A DNA stretch of 27,782 nucleotides. Origin: an uncultured Collinsella sp. Lineage in GTDB: Bacteria; Actinomycetota; Coriobacteriia; Coriobacteriales; Coriobacteriaceae. Shown here piece by piece: positions 5,692 to 14,310 of this stretch. Position 1 is the stretch's first letter. Every line of letters begins with the position of its first letter. The stretch lies in the NCBI GenBank assembly GCA_902489775.1, contig CABUBH010000026.1:1-27782 (forward strand). Reading direction: 5' to 3'. Below the pieces are notes generated by a model that saw only the letters and a list, made by a program, of their open reading frames with translations, had not been told where the DNA came from and searched no databases. Both the position numbers and the translations under genes were made by a program.

Positions 5692-8052
5692 CTACACACG
5701 GCGCTTGAGTTGCGCTCCGCCCTCGCCGGGCATAAGACGGCGAGCGTCGTAGACCGAATCGACACTGCTGATGGAAGCCAGCAGCGGGTCCAGGCCGCTC
5801 GCATCCGAAATCTCGACCATAAAGCGCAGGGTCGCAATACCCTCGCGGTTGGTCGAGGTGGCGGCGGAAAGGATATTGCCGCCTGCATCGCCAATGGCAA
5901 TGGTGACGTCCTTGAGCAGGCCCATGCGGTCCAGGCACTCGACCACGATCTCGACCTGGAAGAGAGTGTCGGCAGCACCATCCCACTCTACGTCAATCAT
6001 GCGCTCGGGGTGCTCCATGAGGCCCTTGACGTTGGGGCAGTTGGCGCGATGCACTGAGACACCTCGGCCACGCGTGATGAAGCCGACGATATCGTCGCCC
6101 GTCACCGGATTGCAGCAATGCGCTAGACGAACTAGCAGGCCGCTGTTGCTCTCGCCCTTGACGATAATGCCGTTACTTGCGCTCTTGCCACGCTTTTGCG
6201 GCTTGCGGTTGGAGCCGCGGGCCGGCTGTTTCACGACCTCGGCGATAGCCTCGGCCTTGGTGAGCTGTTCCTCGGGCTTGGGGTCCAAGATTTGCTCGAC
6301 CTTATTACCCACAGCGCGCGGGGCAACCTTGCCGGCGCCGACGGCGGCAAACAGGTCCTCGAGCTGCTTGAAGTTAAACTGCTCCGCCACGGCGTTGAGC
6401 GCACGCGTGGAGCGCGGCGTAGAAATGCCATAGCCACGCTTACGCAGGTCCTTGGCCAGGATATCGCGGCCGGCGGCAGCGTCGTCGTCCTTGGTCGCAG
6501 CGGCAAAATAGCGGCGGATCTTTGACTTGGCGGAAGGTGTCTTAACGATCTTGAGCCAATCACGCGACGGCTTGGAACTCTTGTTAGTCAGGATCTCGAC
6601 ACGGTCACCCGTCTTAATCTCGTGCGTGAGCGGAGCCACCGCACCGTTGATTTTGGCGCCGACGCAATGGTTTCCCACCTCGGTGTGAACGGCATAGGCA
6701 AAGTCGAGCGGCGTGGAGCCGGCACGAAGAGCCATGACCTCGCCTTTGGGCGTGAAGACAAAGATCTCCTGATCGAAGAGGTCGACCTTCAGCGAATGCA
6801 GGTATTCCTTGGCGTCGGTGATCTCATCAGACGCAGCCCAATCGAGCGAATGTTTGAGCCAGTTAATCTGGTCGTCCAGACGCTGGGCATCATTGGTCTT
6901 AGACGCAGACGATCCGCCCGACTTCTTATAGAGCCAGTGGGCGGCAATACCGTACTCGGCCTGCTCATGCATCTCATAGGTTCGAATCTGAATCTCGAGC
7001 GGACGAGCCGTGGGGCCGATGACCGTCGTGTGGAGCGACTGGTAGTTATTGACCTTGGGCATGGCGATATAGTCTTTAAAGCGACCAGGCATGGGATGCC
7101 ACAGCGTATGCACCGCACCGAGCGTGGAGTAGCAATCGCGCACCGAATGAGTGATGACGCGCAGCGCCACCAGGTCGTAAATCTCGGAGAACTCCTTGCC
7201 CTTGCGCTTCATCTTTTGATAGATGGACCAATAGTGCTTGGAACGACCGTTGATCTGAAAGCCCTCAAGACCAATGCGATTGAGCTCGTCGGTGAGCGTC
7301 TTGATGGTCTCGGCCAGATAACGCTCGCGAACCTCGCGCGACTCGGCTACCATGCGCGCGATGCGCTGGTAGGCATCGGGCTCCAAGTAGAAGAAGGACA
7401 GGTCCTCGAGCTCCCACTTAATAGAGCTCATGCCCAGGCGGTCGGCCAAGGGCGCGTACACGTCCATGGTCTCGCGAGCCTTAAACAGGCGACGATCCTC
7501 GCGCAGGGCCGCCAGCGTACGCATGTTGTGCAGACGATCGGCAAGTTTAACGATGATGACGCGAATGTCCTTGGACATGGCGAGGAACATCTTGCGCAGC
7601 GTGAGCGCCTGCTTCTCGTCCATGCTGTCGACTTCGATGTTGGTGAGCTTGGTCACGCCATCGACGAGCTCGGCCACCGTATCGCCAAACAGGCCGGAAA
7701 CATCGGCGAGCGAGGTCTCAGTATCCTCGACGGTATCGTGCAGCAGCGCGGCGCACACCACATCGCAGTCCATCTTGAGATCGGCCAGAATGATGGCAAC
7801 CTCGACGGGATGGTTGATGTACATCTCACCCGAGCGCCGCTTTTGGTTGCAATGCTTCTCGGCAGCAAAGCAGTAGGCCTGCTCCACCTTGGAGAAGTCA
7901 TCCTCATTCATATATTTGAGACACAGACGCTCCAGCTTGTCGTAGCTGTCCGCCATAATCTCGGGCGGCAGCTCATCGGCATGCTTATAGTGCTCCATCT
8001 CCGAAAACGGCTGGAGGGTGGAATCATGGGCGGTACGGGCTGCGGCATCCAT
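5692..8052 (-). CDS. rel: bifunctional (p)ppGpp synthetase/hydrolase
   Basis: A long RelA/SpoT homologue of 786 residues that makes and degrades the starvation signal (p)ppGpp. The HD hydrolase domain is intact: His81, HD at 105-106 in LLHDTVED, and LADRLHNMRTL near 170-180. The synthetase domain (about 265-375) has GRSKHYWSIYQK and RFKD (324-327), the charge pattern of bifunctional Rel and not of monofunctional RelA. TGS (about 428-490), a zinc-finger/helical region with AHCCNPVTGDDI, and a C-terminal ACT domain (about 712-785) follow. It starts 15 bases after the recJ-fusion stop, so the two are probably co-transcribed. The start has a GGGGA-type ribosome-binding site. Confidence 0.97.
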   Translation of the reverse strand: MDAAARTAHDSTLQPFSEMEHYKHADELPPEIMADSYDKLERLCLKYMNEDDFSKVEQAYCFAAEKHCNQKRRSGEMYINHPVEVAIILADLKMDCDVVCAALLHDTVEDTETSLADVSGLFGDTVAELVDGVTKLTNIEVDSMDEKQALTLRKMFLAMSKDIRVIIVKLADRLHNMRTLAALREDRRLFKARETMDVYAPLADRLGMSSIKWELEDLSFFYLEPDAYQRIARMVAESREVRERYLAETIKTLTDELNRIGLEGFQINGRSKHYWSIYQKMKRKGKEFSEIYDLVALRVITHSVRDCYSTLGAVHTLWHPMPGRFKDYIAMPKVNNYQSLHTTVIGPTARPLEIQIRTYEMHEQAEYGIAAHWLYKKSGGSSASKTNDAQRLDDQINWLKHSLDWAASDEITDAKEYLHSLKVDLFDQEIFVFTPKGEVMALRAGSTPLDFAYAVHTEVGNHCVGAKINGAVAPLTHEIKTGDRVEILTNKSSKPSRDWLKIVKTPSAKSKIRRYFAAATKDDDAAAGRDILAKDLRKRGYGISTPRSTRALNAVAEQFNFKQLEDLFAAVGAGKVAPRAVGNKVEQILDPKPEEQLTKAEAIAEVVKQPARGSNRKPQKRGKSASNGIIVKGESNSGLLVRLAHCCNPVTGDDIVGFITRGRGVSVHRANCPNVKGLMEHPERMIDVEWDGAADTLFQVEIVVECLDRMGLLKDVTIAIGDAGGNILSAATSTNREGIATLRFMVEISDASGLDPLLASISSVDSVYDARRLMPGEGGAQLKRRV

Positions 8053-8067
8053 CGAGGTCCCCTTCCC

Positions 8068-11000
8068 CTAGGCCCGCGGTACGATCGGGCGGTTAACTTT
8101 GGCTAGCATATCAGAAGCGCACGAATCGAGCGCCCAGCTCCGGAAAGCCGAGAACTCCATGCGCGAGCGCAAGCCCTCCAAATAGCGAATTGACCTGCTC
8201 AATTGCACGCGGCCGGGGTTTTCGGCCATCGCGATGCGACGGGTGTCGTCAAACCCCGAAACTCGACAGAAACCAAGCTCTTCGAAGATTCCCAGGCCGC
8301 TTTCCACCGAACGCTCGTCGACCGGCGTGCGAGCATCGATGGCAAGGCACATCTGCGCGATGTCGATATCGCTCGCGCTAAAGGAATCGTCCCCGGTCTT
8401 GCCGCGGTTGGAGCGCCACATGGTCTGCAGCGCGCGATAGAGCGTGACGAGCTCGTCGCGCTCGGGCGCATAGCAGTCGAGCAGGCGCTCGTTAATGCGG
8501 GCGTCGCGCGACGAATAGAGCAGATGGATCACGGCGGGCTGGCCATCGCGGCCGGCACGTCCGCTCATCTGGTTGAACTCGATGGCGCCAAACGGCATGT
8601 GGTAGAGCACAACATGGCGGATATCGGGCAGGTTGACGCCCTCGCCAAAGGCAGAGGTCGAAACAATGCAGCTGAGGCTTCCGTCTCGGAATGCTTCCTC
8701 CACGCGGCGGCGATCGGAGCGCGCAAGCCCCGCGTTATAGAACGCGATATGGGTTGCGCAATCGGGCACACGCTTGCGCAACGTCTTGGCGAGCGCCACG
8801 GACTGGTCGCGCGAATTGACGTAGATGACGGTCTTTTCCCCCGTCGCCACAATCGACACCAAACGGTTCTCGCGACTTGCAAGATCACGGTCGTCCTCGA
8901 GCTGCAGGTTCTCGCGCACCGTCTCGTCGACCACCGTGCGAGTGATCGGCAGCATGCGGGCAAGCTCGGCCACGACCGGAGCCGTCGCGGTGGCCGTCGC
9001 AGCCATAACGACCGGGTCGCCCAGGGCTTTGAGGATATCGGGCATGTCGAGATAGGCGCTGCGGTCGCCGCCCTTGGCAAGACCGGCATGATGCGCCTCA
9101 TCGATAACGACAAAGCCGATGCGGCCCGAACGCGCGAAGCGGTCACGGTGGATAGACAGGAACTCGGGCGTCGTGAGCACGATACCGGTGTGGCCCGAAG
9201 CTAGGCCGGCGAACACGTCATCGCGTGCGGCCTCCACGGTCTCGCCGGTCAGCACGCCAACGCCAATGCCAAGCGATGCCATCGTCGACGAGAGGTGATA
9301 GGCCTGGTCGGCAACAAGCGCACGCAGCGGATAGACAAAGATGCTCGCACGTCCGCGAAGCACCGCCTCACGCGCGGCATGCACATGGAAGATGAGCGAC
9401 TTGCCGCGGCCCGTTCCCATAACCGCCAAGACACTCTGGTGATCGGCCAAGGCGTCGAGCGCCTCAACCTGCGCGCGGTGCGGCTGGTTCGATCCGATAA
9501 AGCTATGGATAAGCGAGCGCGTGAGCTCGGTATAGGAAAGCTGGGCGAGCGTCTCGCGCTTGCGCGACTCCAGGCGCAGGCCGGAATCCGCCGGCTGTAC
9601 GCCACGACGAAGCTCGCATGCCGGATCGTCGACGCTGGGCAGCGTGGTATCGCGGACCAGAACATCCTTGACCATGAGCTTGGGCTTCACACGACCCTGC
9701 CAATGCTCGGCAACGGCCTCGAACACCAAGTCGACAGCGCTATCGCAGTTGATGAGCTTATCGATTTGCGGTACACGAAACATGATGGCCGGCACACTCG
9801 CGGCGCCATCCGTCGCCACGAAGCGCATATGCTCGCCGGTTTTACCCACCACGGCGCGATCACACATCGTCACGCCCTCGGCAGCCAGCAGCGGCACCTT
9901 ATTACCCTGGCCAAACGGCTCAAGGCGGGAAATCTGCTCGATGGTCTCGATATTCAATTCGGAAAGGTCGACCGTGGCGGCAACCTCGTCGATGTCTTCA
10001 AAGTCCTCGGCGGGAATCTCCGATAGCACAGCGGAAAGGCGACGACGGAATTCATCGAGCTTGGATGCCTCGATGGTCACACCCACCGCACCGGCATGTC
10101 CGCCGCGACGAATCAGCAGGTCGGAACAGCGCTCGACGGCGTCAAACAGGTTAACTTTGCCCACCGAGCGACCAGAGCCACGCGCGATACCGTCCTCGAT
10201 CGAGAACAGCAGCGCCGGCACGTGATAGCGGTTGGTCAGACGGCTTGCCACGATGCCCTTGACACCCTCGTGCCAGCCTTCGCCGCCCACGACGATCGCG
10301 CGTCCGCCGTCATAGGTCTCCTCGACCTTTGCCATGGCATCGCGCGTGAGCTCCGCCTCGATCTCACGGCGCTGGCGGTTGATTTCCTCGAGCTCAGCCG
10401 CCAGCGCGCTTGCTTCGATGGGATTGCGGGCAAGCAGCAGGTCGAGCGCCAGCTTTGGATCGGCCATGCGACCGGCAGCGTTTAAGCGGGGAATGAGCGA
10501 GAATGACAGGCCATCCGCCGTAATGCTCGAAAGGTCCGCTTTGGCGAGCGCGGCAAGTGCGATGTAGCCGGGACGGGCCGTCACGCGCATCTGCTGGATG
10601 CCCTCGGCGACCAGTGCGCGGTTCTCGGGCGTAAGCGGCATCATGTCGGATACGGTGCCCAGCGCCGCGACCTCTATCAGCGAACGCCAATACGACGGCT
10701 TGCCCAGACGATCGCCCAGGACCTGCACCAGTTTGAGTGCCACGCCGGCACCGGCAAGCTCGCGCGAGGGGCCCTCGTCCTCGAGCTTGGGGTCGGTCAG
10801 GGGCACACCCTGCGGCACCTGGTCGGAGGGCTCGTGATGGTCCGTGACCACCAAATCGATCCCCAGGCTCTCCAGATAGGAAACCTCTTCCTTGGCGGCA
10901 ATGCCGTTATCGACGGTCACGATCAGCTGGGGGCGAGCGAGCTCGTTAACGCGGTCGAGTGCCGCGCGCGAAAGACCGTAGCCCTCATCAAAGCGATGCG

Positions 11001-11355
11001 GAATAAACGGCGTGACATCGGCGCCAAACGTGCGCAGCGCCTCGGTCAACAGGCAGGTCGACGTAATACCGTCAACGTCAAAATCGCCAAAGACGGCGAT
11101 GTGCTCGTGGTTGCGAATAGCACGCTCGACGCGGTCGGCAACGACCGACATACCCGGGATAATGAGTGGGTCGGCCCAGTCGCGATCGAGCGAAGGCGTC
11201 AAAAACAATTGGCCCTCTTTGATGGAGCCAATGCCGTGCGCGACCATAATGCGCGCCACCAGCCCGGGAATGCCCAGACCAGTCGAAAGCTCCTTTTCGA
11301 GCTCGGGGTTTTGCTGAGCGACCACCCAGCGATGCGTCGTCTTAAGCGATGACAT
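8068..11355 (-). CDS. recJ: RecJ exonuclease fused to RecQ-like SF2 helicase
   Basis: A 1095-residue fusion. Residues 1-565 are RecJ, the 5'-3' single-strand DNA exonuclease: GDFDVDG (90-96), VTVDNG (147-151), TDHHEP (171-176), a DHHA1 domain with GGHAGAVG (418-425) and the RecJ OB-fold beginning EPFGQGN (479-485). From about residue 600 there is a superfamily 2 helicase: a RecQ-motif-0-like QPHRAQ (624-629), Walker A GTGRGKS (647-653), DEAH (752-755), TATAT (787-791), and motif VI QMSGRAGRDG (929-938). RecQ and RecJ act together in end resection, so the fusion makes functional sense. The ATG at 11355 is preferred over an in-frame GTG at 11400 because it matches the usual RecJ N-terminus and follows GGGTGGG. 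It is the first gene of an operon with rel. Confidence 0.93.
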   Translation of the reverse strand: MSSLKTTHRWVVAQQNPELEKELSTGLGIPGLVARIMVAHGIGSIKEGQLFLTPSLDRDWADPLIIPGMSVVADRVERAIRNHEHIAVFGDFDVDGITSTCLLTEALRTFGADVTPFIPHRFDEGYGLSRAALDRVNELARPQLIVTVDNGIAAKEEVSYLESLGIDLVVTDHHEPSDQVPQGVPLTDPKLEDEGPSRELAGAGVALKLVQVLGDRLGKPSYWRSLIEVAALGTVSDMMPLTPENRALVAEGIQQMRVTARPGYIALAALAKADLSSITADGLSFSLIPRLNAAGRMADPKLALDLLLARNPIEASALAAELEEINRQRREIEAELTRDAMAKVEETYDGGRAIVVGGEGWHEGVKGIVASRLTNRYHVPALLFSIEDGIARGSGRSVGKVNLFDAVERCSDLLIRRGGHAGAVGVTIEASKLDEFRRRLSAVLSEIPAEDFEDIDEVAATVDLSELNIETIEQISRLEPFGQGNKVPLLAAEGVTMCDRAVVGKTGEHMRFVATDGAASVPAIMFRVPQIDKLINCDSAVDLVFEAVAEHWQGRVKPKLMVKDVLVRDTTLPSVDDPACELRRGVQPADSGLRLESRKRETLAQLSYTELTRSLIHSFIGSNQPHRAQVEALDALADHQSVLAVMGTGRGKSLIFHVHAAREAVLRGRASIFVYPLRALVADQAYHLSSTMASLGIGVGVLTGETVEAARDDVFAGLASGHTGIVLTTPEFLSIHRDRFARSGRIGFVVIDEAHHAGLAKGGDRSAYLDMPDILKALGDPVVMAATATATAPVVAELARMLPITRTVVDETVRENLQLEDDRDLASRENRLVSIVATGEKTVIYVNSRDQSVALAKTLRKRVPDCATHIAFYNAGLARSDRRRVEEAFRDGSLSCIVSTSAFGEGVNLPDIRHVVLYHMPFGAIEFNQMSGRAGRDGQPAVIHLLYSSRDARINERLLDCYAPERDELVTLYRALQTMWRSNRGKTGDDSFSASDIDIAQMCLAIDARTPVDERSVESGLGIFEELGFCRVSGFDDTRRIAMAENPGRVQLSRSIRYLEGLRSRMEFSAFRSWALDSCASDMLAKVNRPIVPRA

Positions 11356-11456
11356 AGGCACCCACCCCTGATAGGGGCAGGTCGCCGCGATACCTCTCAC
11401 GGTTCATAGCGATGAGTCCTCTGTGTATGCCCGCTTCGGCAGGCAGATCTGTTGAA

Positions 11457-11492
11457 CGGATTTATTATACCGTGCAGCGCGGACGCAAAACG
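11457..11492 (-). promoter_or_regulatory. promoter of recJ-rel operon
   Basis: A perfect minus-strand -10 box TATAAT (11469-11464) lies about 110 bases before the recJ start codon. The -35 region (GTTTTG, about 17 bases upstream) is a weak match. The position in the divergent gap between recJ and the transporter gene supports the call. Confidence 0.55.
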
Positions 11493-11629
11493 CCGCGGAG
11501 CGTCGCGGTTTCGGCAAACGATGGCGGTAATGGCCTCGAAATAATCGAGCGTTTCAGCCGCACGTACGCATACGAGCGTCTAGCATATCCATACAAACGA
11601 GTTCGCGGATAAAGGGAGTCACGGGACAT

Positions 11630-12628
11630 ATGAAGCAATGGGCTGGACTGGGAAAGTTCCTCGCGGGGCATATGCAGATCATCGTTCCGATTTGCGTGGC
11701 GCTCGGCGTGCTCTTTCCTCACCAGATCGGCGTTCTCAAGCCCATCGTTCCCACCTTGTTTGCCTTTATGACGTTCCAAGGTGCGCTCAGCAACACCTTT
11801 CACCAGGTAGCCGAGGTGTTCCACCGTCCGCTGCACCTGATTCTGGCGCTGCTGGTCTCGGCAGTGCTTATTCCTATCGCGGCGTATGCCATAGGGTCAC
11901 TCTTCTTTGGCTCCAACCCCAACCTTGTCTGCGGCATCGTGCTCGAGTACAGCGTGCCCGTGGCCGTCACCGCTTTTATGTGGATCAGCATGTTCGGCGG
12001 CAACGGCCCGCTCGCGCTCACCATCATCCTGACGTCCTCGGTTATCTCCCCTGTGACGATTCCGCTCACGCTCAAGCTCCTGTTGGGCGCCACCGTCTCG
12101 ATCGATGTGCCGAGCATGATGCAAGACATGGCCTTTATGATCGCCATCCCCGCCGTGCTCGGCATCGTGATCAACGAGCTCACGCGTGGATGGGGACACG
12201 AGAAGCTCTCCCCCGCGCTCTCGCCCGCCTGCAAGTTCATGATGATGGGCGTTATCGCCTCCAACTCCACCGCCATGAGCGAGTACGTGCTGCACATGAA
12301 CGCGGTGCGCCTGGAAGTCGCCCTCTTTATTTTGACCTTCGCCATCAGCGGCTTTGTCGTCGGTTTTCTGGTCGCCTGTGCGCTGCATCTGCCATATAGC
12401 GAGACGACTACCATGTGCTTTACCTGCGGCATGCGTAACATCTCTTCGGGCGCCGTCATCGCCACGCAATACTTTCCGGGCGAAGTTGTGTTTCCCGTCA
12501 TGTGTGGAACGCTGTTTCAGCAGGTACTCGCCTCGCTTATCGGGCACTTCTTTGAGCGTCTGACCGGCGAGGAGCGCGCCGCCCAGCGCAAGCGCGTCGA
12601 GGCCGGCCGCGATGCAATGGCGCGCTAA
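11630..12628 (+). CDS. BASS-family sodium-dependent transporter
   Basis: A hydrophobic protein of 332 residues with about nine or ten membrane segments. It looks like a member of the bile acid:sodium symporter (BASS, COG0385) family. Family-type features are the helix with VLEYSVPVAVTAFMW (first half) and the second-repeat motif FTCGMRNISSGAVI, which resembles the GMxN region of the sodium-coupled fold. Members carry bile acids, organic acids or other organic anions, so the substrate is not decided. A GGGAG motif lies about 12 bases before the ATG. It is transcribed away from recJ and converges on the DUF4931 gene. Residues after about 310 form a short charged cytoplasmic tail. Confidence 0.8.
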   Translation: MKQWAGLGKFLAGHMQIIVPICVALGVLFPHQIGVLKPIVPTLFAFMTFQGALSNTFHQVAEVFHRPLHLILALLVSAVLIPIAAYAIGSLFFGSNPNLVCGIVLEYSVPVAVTAFMWISMFGGNGPLALTIILTSSVISPVTIPLTLKLLLGATVSIDVPSMMQDMAFMIAIPAVLGIVINELTRGWGHEKLSPALSPACKFMMMGVIASNSTAMSEYVLHMNAVRLEVALFILTFAISGFVVGFLVACALHLPYSETTTMCFTCGMRNISSGAVIATQYFPGEVVFPVMCGTLFQQVLASLIGHFFERLTGEERAAQRKRVEAGRDAMAR

Positions 12629-12631
12629 ACC

Positions 12632-12671
12632 GTCCGCAGTGTGCGGGCGCTCACTTTACGATGTGAGCGCC
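12632..12671. terminator. paired hairpins between convergent genes
   Basis: Two inverted repeats lie between the converging stop codons: CCGCA-GTG-TGCGG (12632-12644), and a perfect 9-bp GGCGCTCAC/GTGAGCGCC (12646-12671) that covers the end of the DUF4931 reading frame. Neither is followed by a T-run on either strand, so termination is only suggested. Confidence 0.35.
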
Positions 12672-13456
12672 TCCAGATGTGCGCGGAGTCGCTCCGCATC
12701 GACATCGAGCGTGGTCTCAGCATTGACCTGAGCCAGCCGATAACCGACAAAGTAGGGTGAAACCACCCAACGTGGAAGCGCCTTGGCAATGGTCCGGCCG
12801 CCTATGTGATAGAAGAACAGGTTGTACGACTCTGCACGACCGCCATGGTGCTCGTGCAAGATATAGCGCAGAGCTACCTGGATTGCGTCGGCGAAGAGAT
12901 CCGCCTCGGCTTGGTCTCTCGTGTCATCGCTGGCGGCGATTCCCTGCGGGGCTGAAACGTTGATCTCAAAGAACCCCATGATCGGTTCGGTTGAGATGTT
13001 GACCGCGATTCTCCCCTGTTGCCAGACATTGATGCCTTCGAAATTGGCAGAAGTCAGCGAAGTGTAGCCGTCTTCCTGCTCCAAACCCACAATCTGCATG
13101 TGCGGATGAACGAGACTACCGCCTGAGAGCGGACCCTTGTTCTTGTACATGAGAACGCTGCGATACTGCCGGGAGTCAATCATTCGCTGCCAGCAATCCA
13201 GAGCAAACCTCATCACATGGTGGAGTTCATCCGGCTCATAGGTCACCAAGTCGGCGTCGTGATTGGCCGACTCGATCAATACGGTCTGACGGGTGGCCCG
13301 CAAGGTCTTGAACTTATTCTCGAGCCAGATGCAGTCACCATCGCGCTGGATGATGTTGGTGAGCCCCTCCGTGTCGCAAAAGGGGCACGCGGTGCCAGGG
13401 CGACGATTATCGTCGGGCTTGCCGCTCGCCTGCTGAACGTCAAATACCAGCGCCAC
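12656..13456 (-). CDS. DUF4931 protein, GalT/HIT-like
   Basis: A 266-residue protein resembling the DUF4931 family, related to galactose-1-phosphate uridylyltransferase (HIT superfamily). It has a CPFC metal-type motif at 24-27 and HPHMQ at 117-121, matching the GalT active-site pattern HPHxQ in which the second His is the nucleotide-accepting residue. This suggests a nucleotidyl transferase or hydrolase, with unknown substrate. The start is GTG at 13456, with GGAGG 8 bases upstream lying inside the end of cutC. The start codon is only 3 bases past the cutC stop, so translation is coupled. Confidence 0.82.
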   Translation of the reverse strand: MALVFDVQQASGKPDDNRRPGTACPFCDTEGLTNIIQRDGDCIWLENKFKTLRATRQTVLIESANHDADLVTYEPDELHHVMRFALDCWQRMIDSRQYRSVLMYKNKGPLSGGSLVHPHMQIVGLEQEDGYTSLTSANFEGINVWQQGRIAVNISTEPIMGFFEINVSAPQGIAASDDTRDQAEADLFADAIQVALRYILHEHHGGRAESYNLFFYHIGGRTIAKALPRWVVSPYFVGYRLAQVNAETTLDVDAERLRAHLEALTS

Positions 13457-13459
13457 GGG

Positions 13460-14137
13460 TTATACCTCCAGCGGCACGATCCTGGTGCCATGGAGCTCGG
13501 AGACGCCTAGCGCCGCCGCGACCGCGTCGCGATTTGCCGTAGTGATGCCGCCGCCGGGAAGGATGGTCAAACGATCGCCCGCATACTCGATTAAACGAGC
13601 CAGGTGATCGAAATTATCCTCGATCGACGTACCGGCAGCGCCGCCATGCGTGAGGATGCGCGTAACGCCGCAGTCGGCAAGTGTATCAATCGCATCGAGC
13701 TGAGCCTCGGGCGAGAGCTGGTCAAATGCCATGTGAAAGGTGATGTCGATGGGCTCACGCTTACATTCCTCGGTCGCGCAGCCCGCAGCCATCACGAGGG
13801 CGCCAAGCGTAAGTTCGTCGAGCGCCCATCCGCCAGCGCAGGGTTTGCAGCAGCCAAAGACCAAGCCGTCAACGCCCGCACTCACGGCAAGGCCCAAGTC
13901 CATCTCCATCATGCGCAGCTCGTCCTGGTTGTAGTGAAAGTCGCCGCCACGCGGACGGATCATGCACATCACCCGTGCATCGTGCTCGTGGGCATAGTTG
14001 GTCGTAGCGCTGATAACGCCGGCCGAGGGCGTGATACCACCGACGGCAAGGTTATCGCACAGCTCGATGCGCTTTGCACCGGCATCGATAGCCGCCGGCA
14101 CTCGCTCAAAGTTCTCGGCACAAAACTCGTACAGCAT
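13460..14137 (-). CDS. cutC: CutC family protein
   Basis: A TIM-barrel protein of 225 residues matching CutC. The signatures are MLYEFCAENF at the start, AGAKRIELCDNLAVGGITPS, MCMIRPRGGDFHY and ILTHGGAAGT. The family is named for copper handling in E. coli, but its biochemical role is unsettled. It is shorter than E. coli CutC (248) and stops soon after ELHGTRIVP, where relatives carry a further tail. The frame is open to 14194, but a GGGGG motif 8 bases before the ATG at 14137 and the family start support 14137. It is followed directly by the DUF4931 gene. Confidence 0.92.
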   Translation of the reverse strand: MLYEFCAENFERVPAAIDAGAKRIELCDNLAVGGITPSAGVISATTNYAHEHDARVMCMIRPRGGDFHYNQDELRMMEMDLGLAVSAGVDGLVFGCCKPCAGGWALDELTLGALVMAAGCATEECKREPIDITFHMAFDQLSPEAQLDAIDTLADCGVTRILTHGGAAGTSIEDNFDHLARLIEYAGDRLTILPGGGITTANRDAVAAALGVSELHGTRIVPLEV

Positions 14138-14195
14138 AGATAGACCCCCAAAGACAGCAGATGTTTTCCGACGGGCATTGTCACACATCCCCATG

Positions 14196-14264
14196 AAGTT
14201 GCGGTGGAATAGGGACTGTTTTGGCCTCTGGAGCCCCTATTCAGTCCCTATTTCACCGCAACTT
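14196..14264. repeat. long palindromic element
   Basis: A 23-base arm (14196-14218) is repeated in inverse at 14242-14264 with one mismatch. The 23-base loop contains a smaller GGC...GCC inverted repeat. It lies upstream of cutC and directly beside the liv terminator. No coding frame fits. It looks like a dispersed palindromic repeat or a small non-autonomous element. Confidence 0.75.
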
Positions 14265-14303
14265 AAAAGGGGCGCTGACTGGGTTAGTCAGCGCCCCTTT
14301 TTT
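14265..14303 (-). terminator. terminator of the liv operon
   Basis: A 16-bp perfect stem (AAAAGGGGCGCTGACT at 14265-14280 with its complement at 14286-14301) has a 5-base loop. It begins 8 bases after the livF stop. On the minus strand the hairpin ends in TTTT, and on the plus strand in TTTTTT, so it could work in both directions. Confidence 0.88.
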
Positions 14304-14310
14304 GAATGGA

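Noticed and set aside
6622..8106. A 494-residue open frame opposite rel
   Set aside because: It has no recognisable motif and lies wholly opposite an intact Rel protein.
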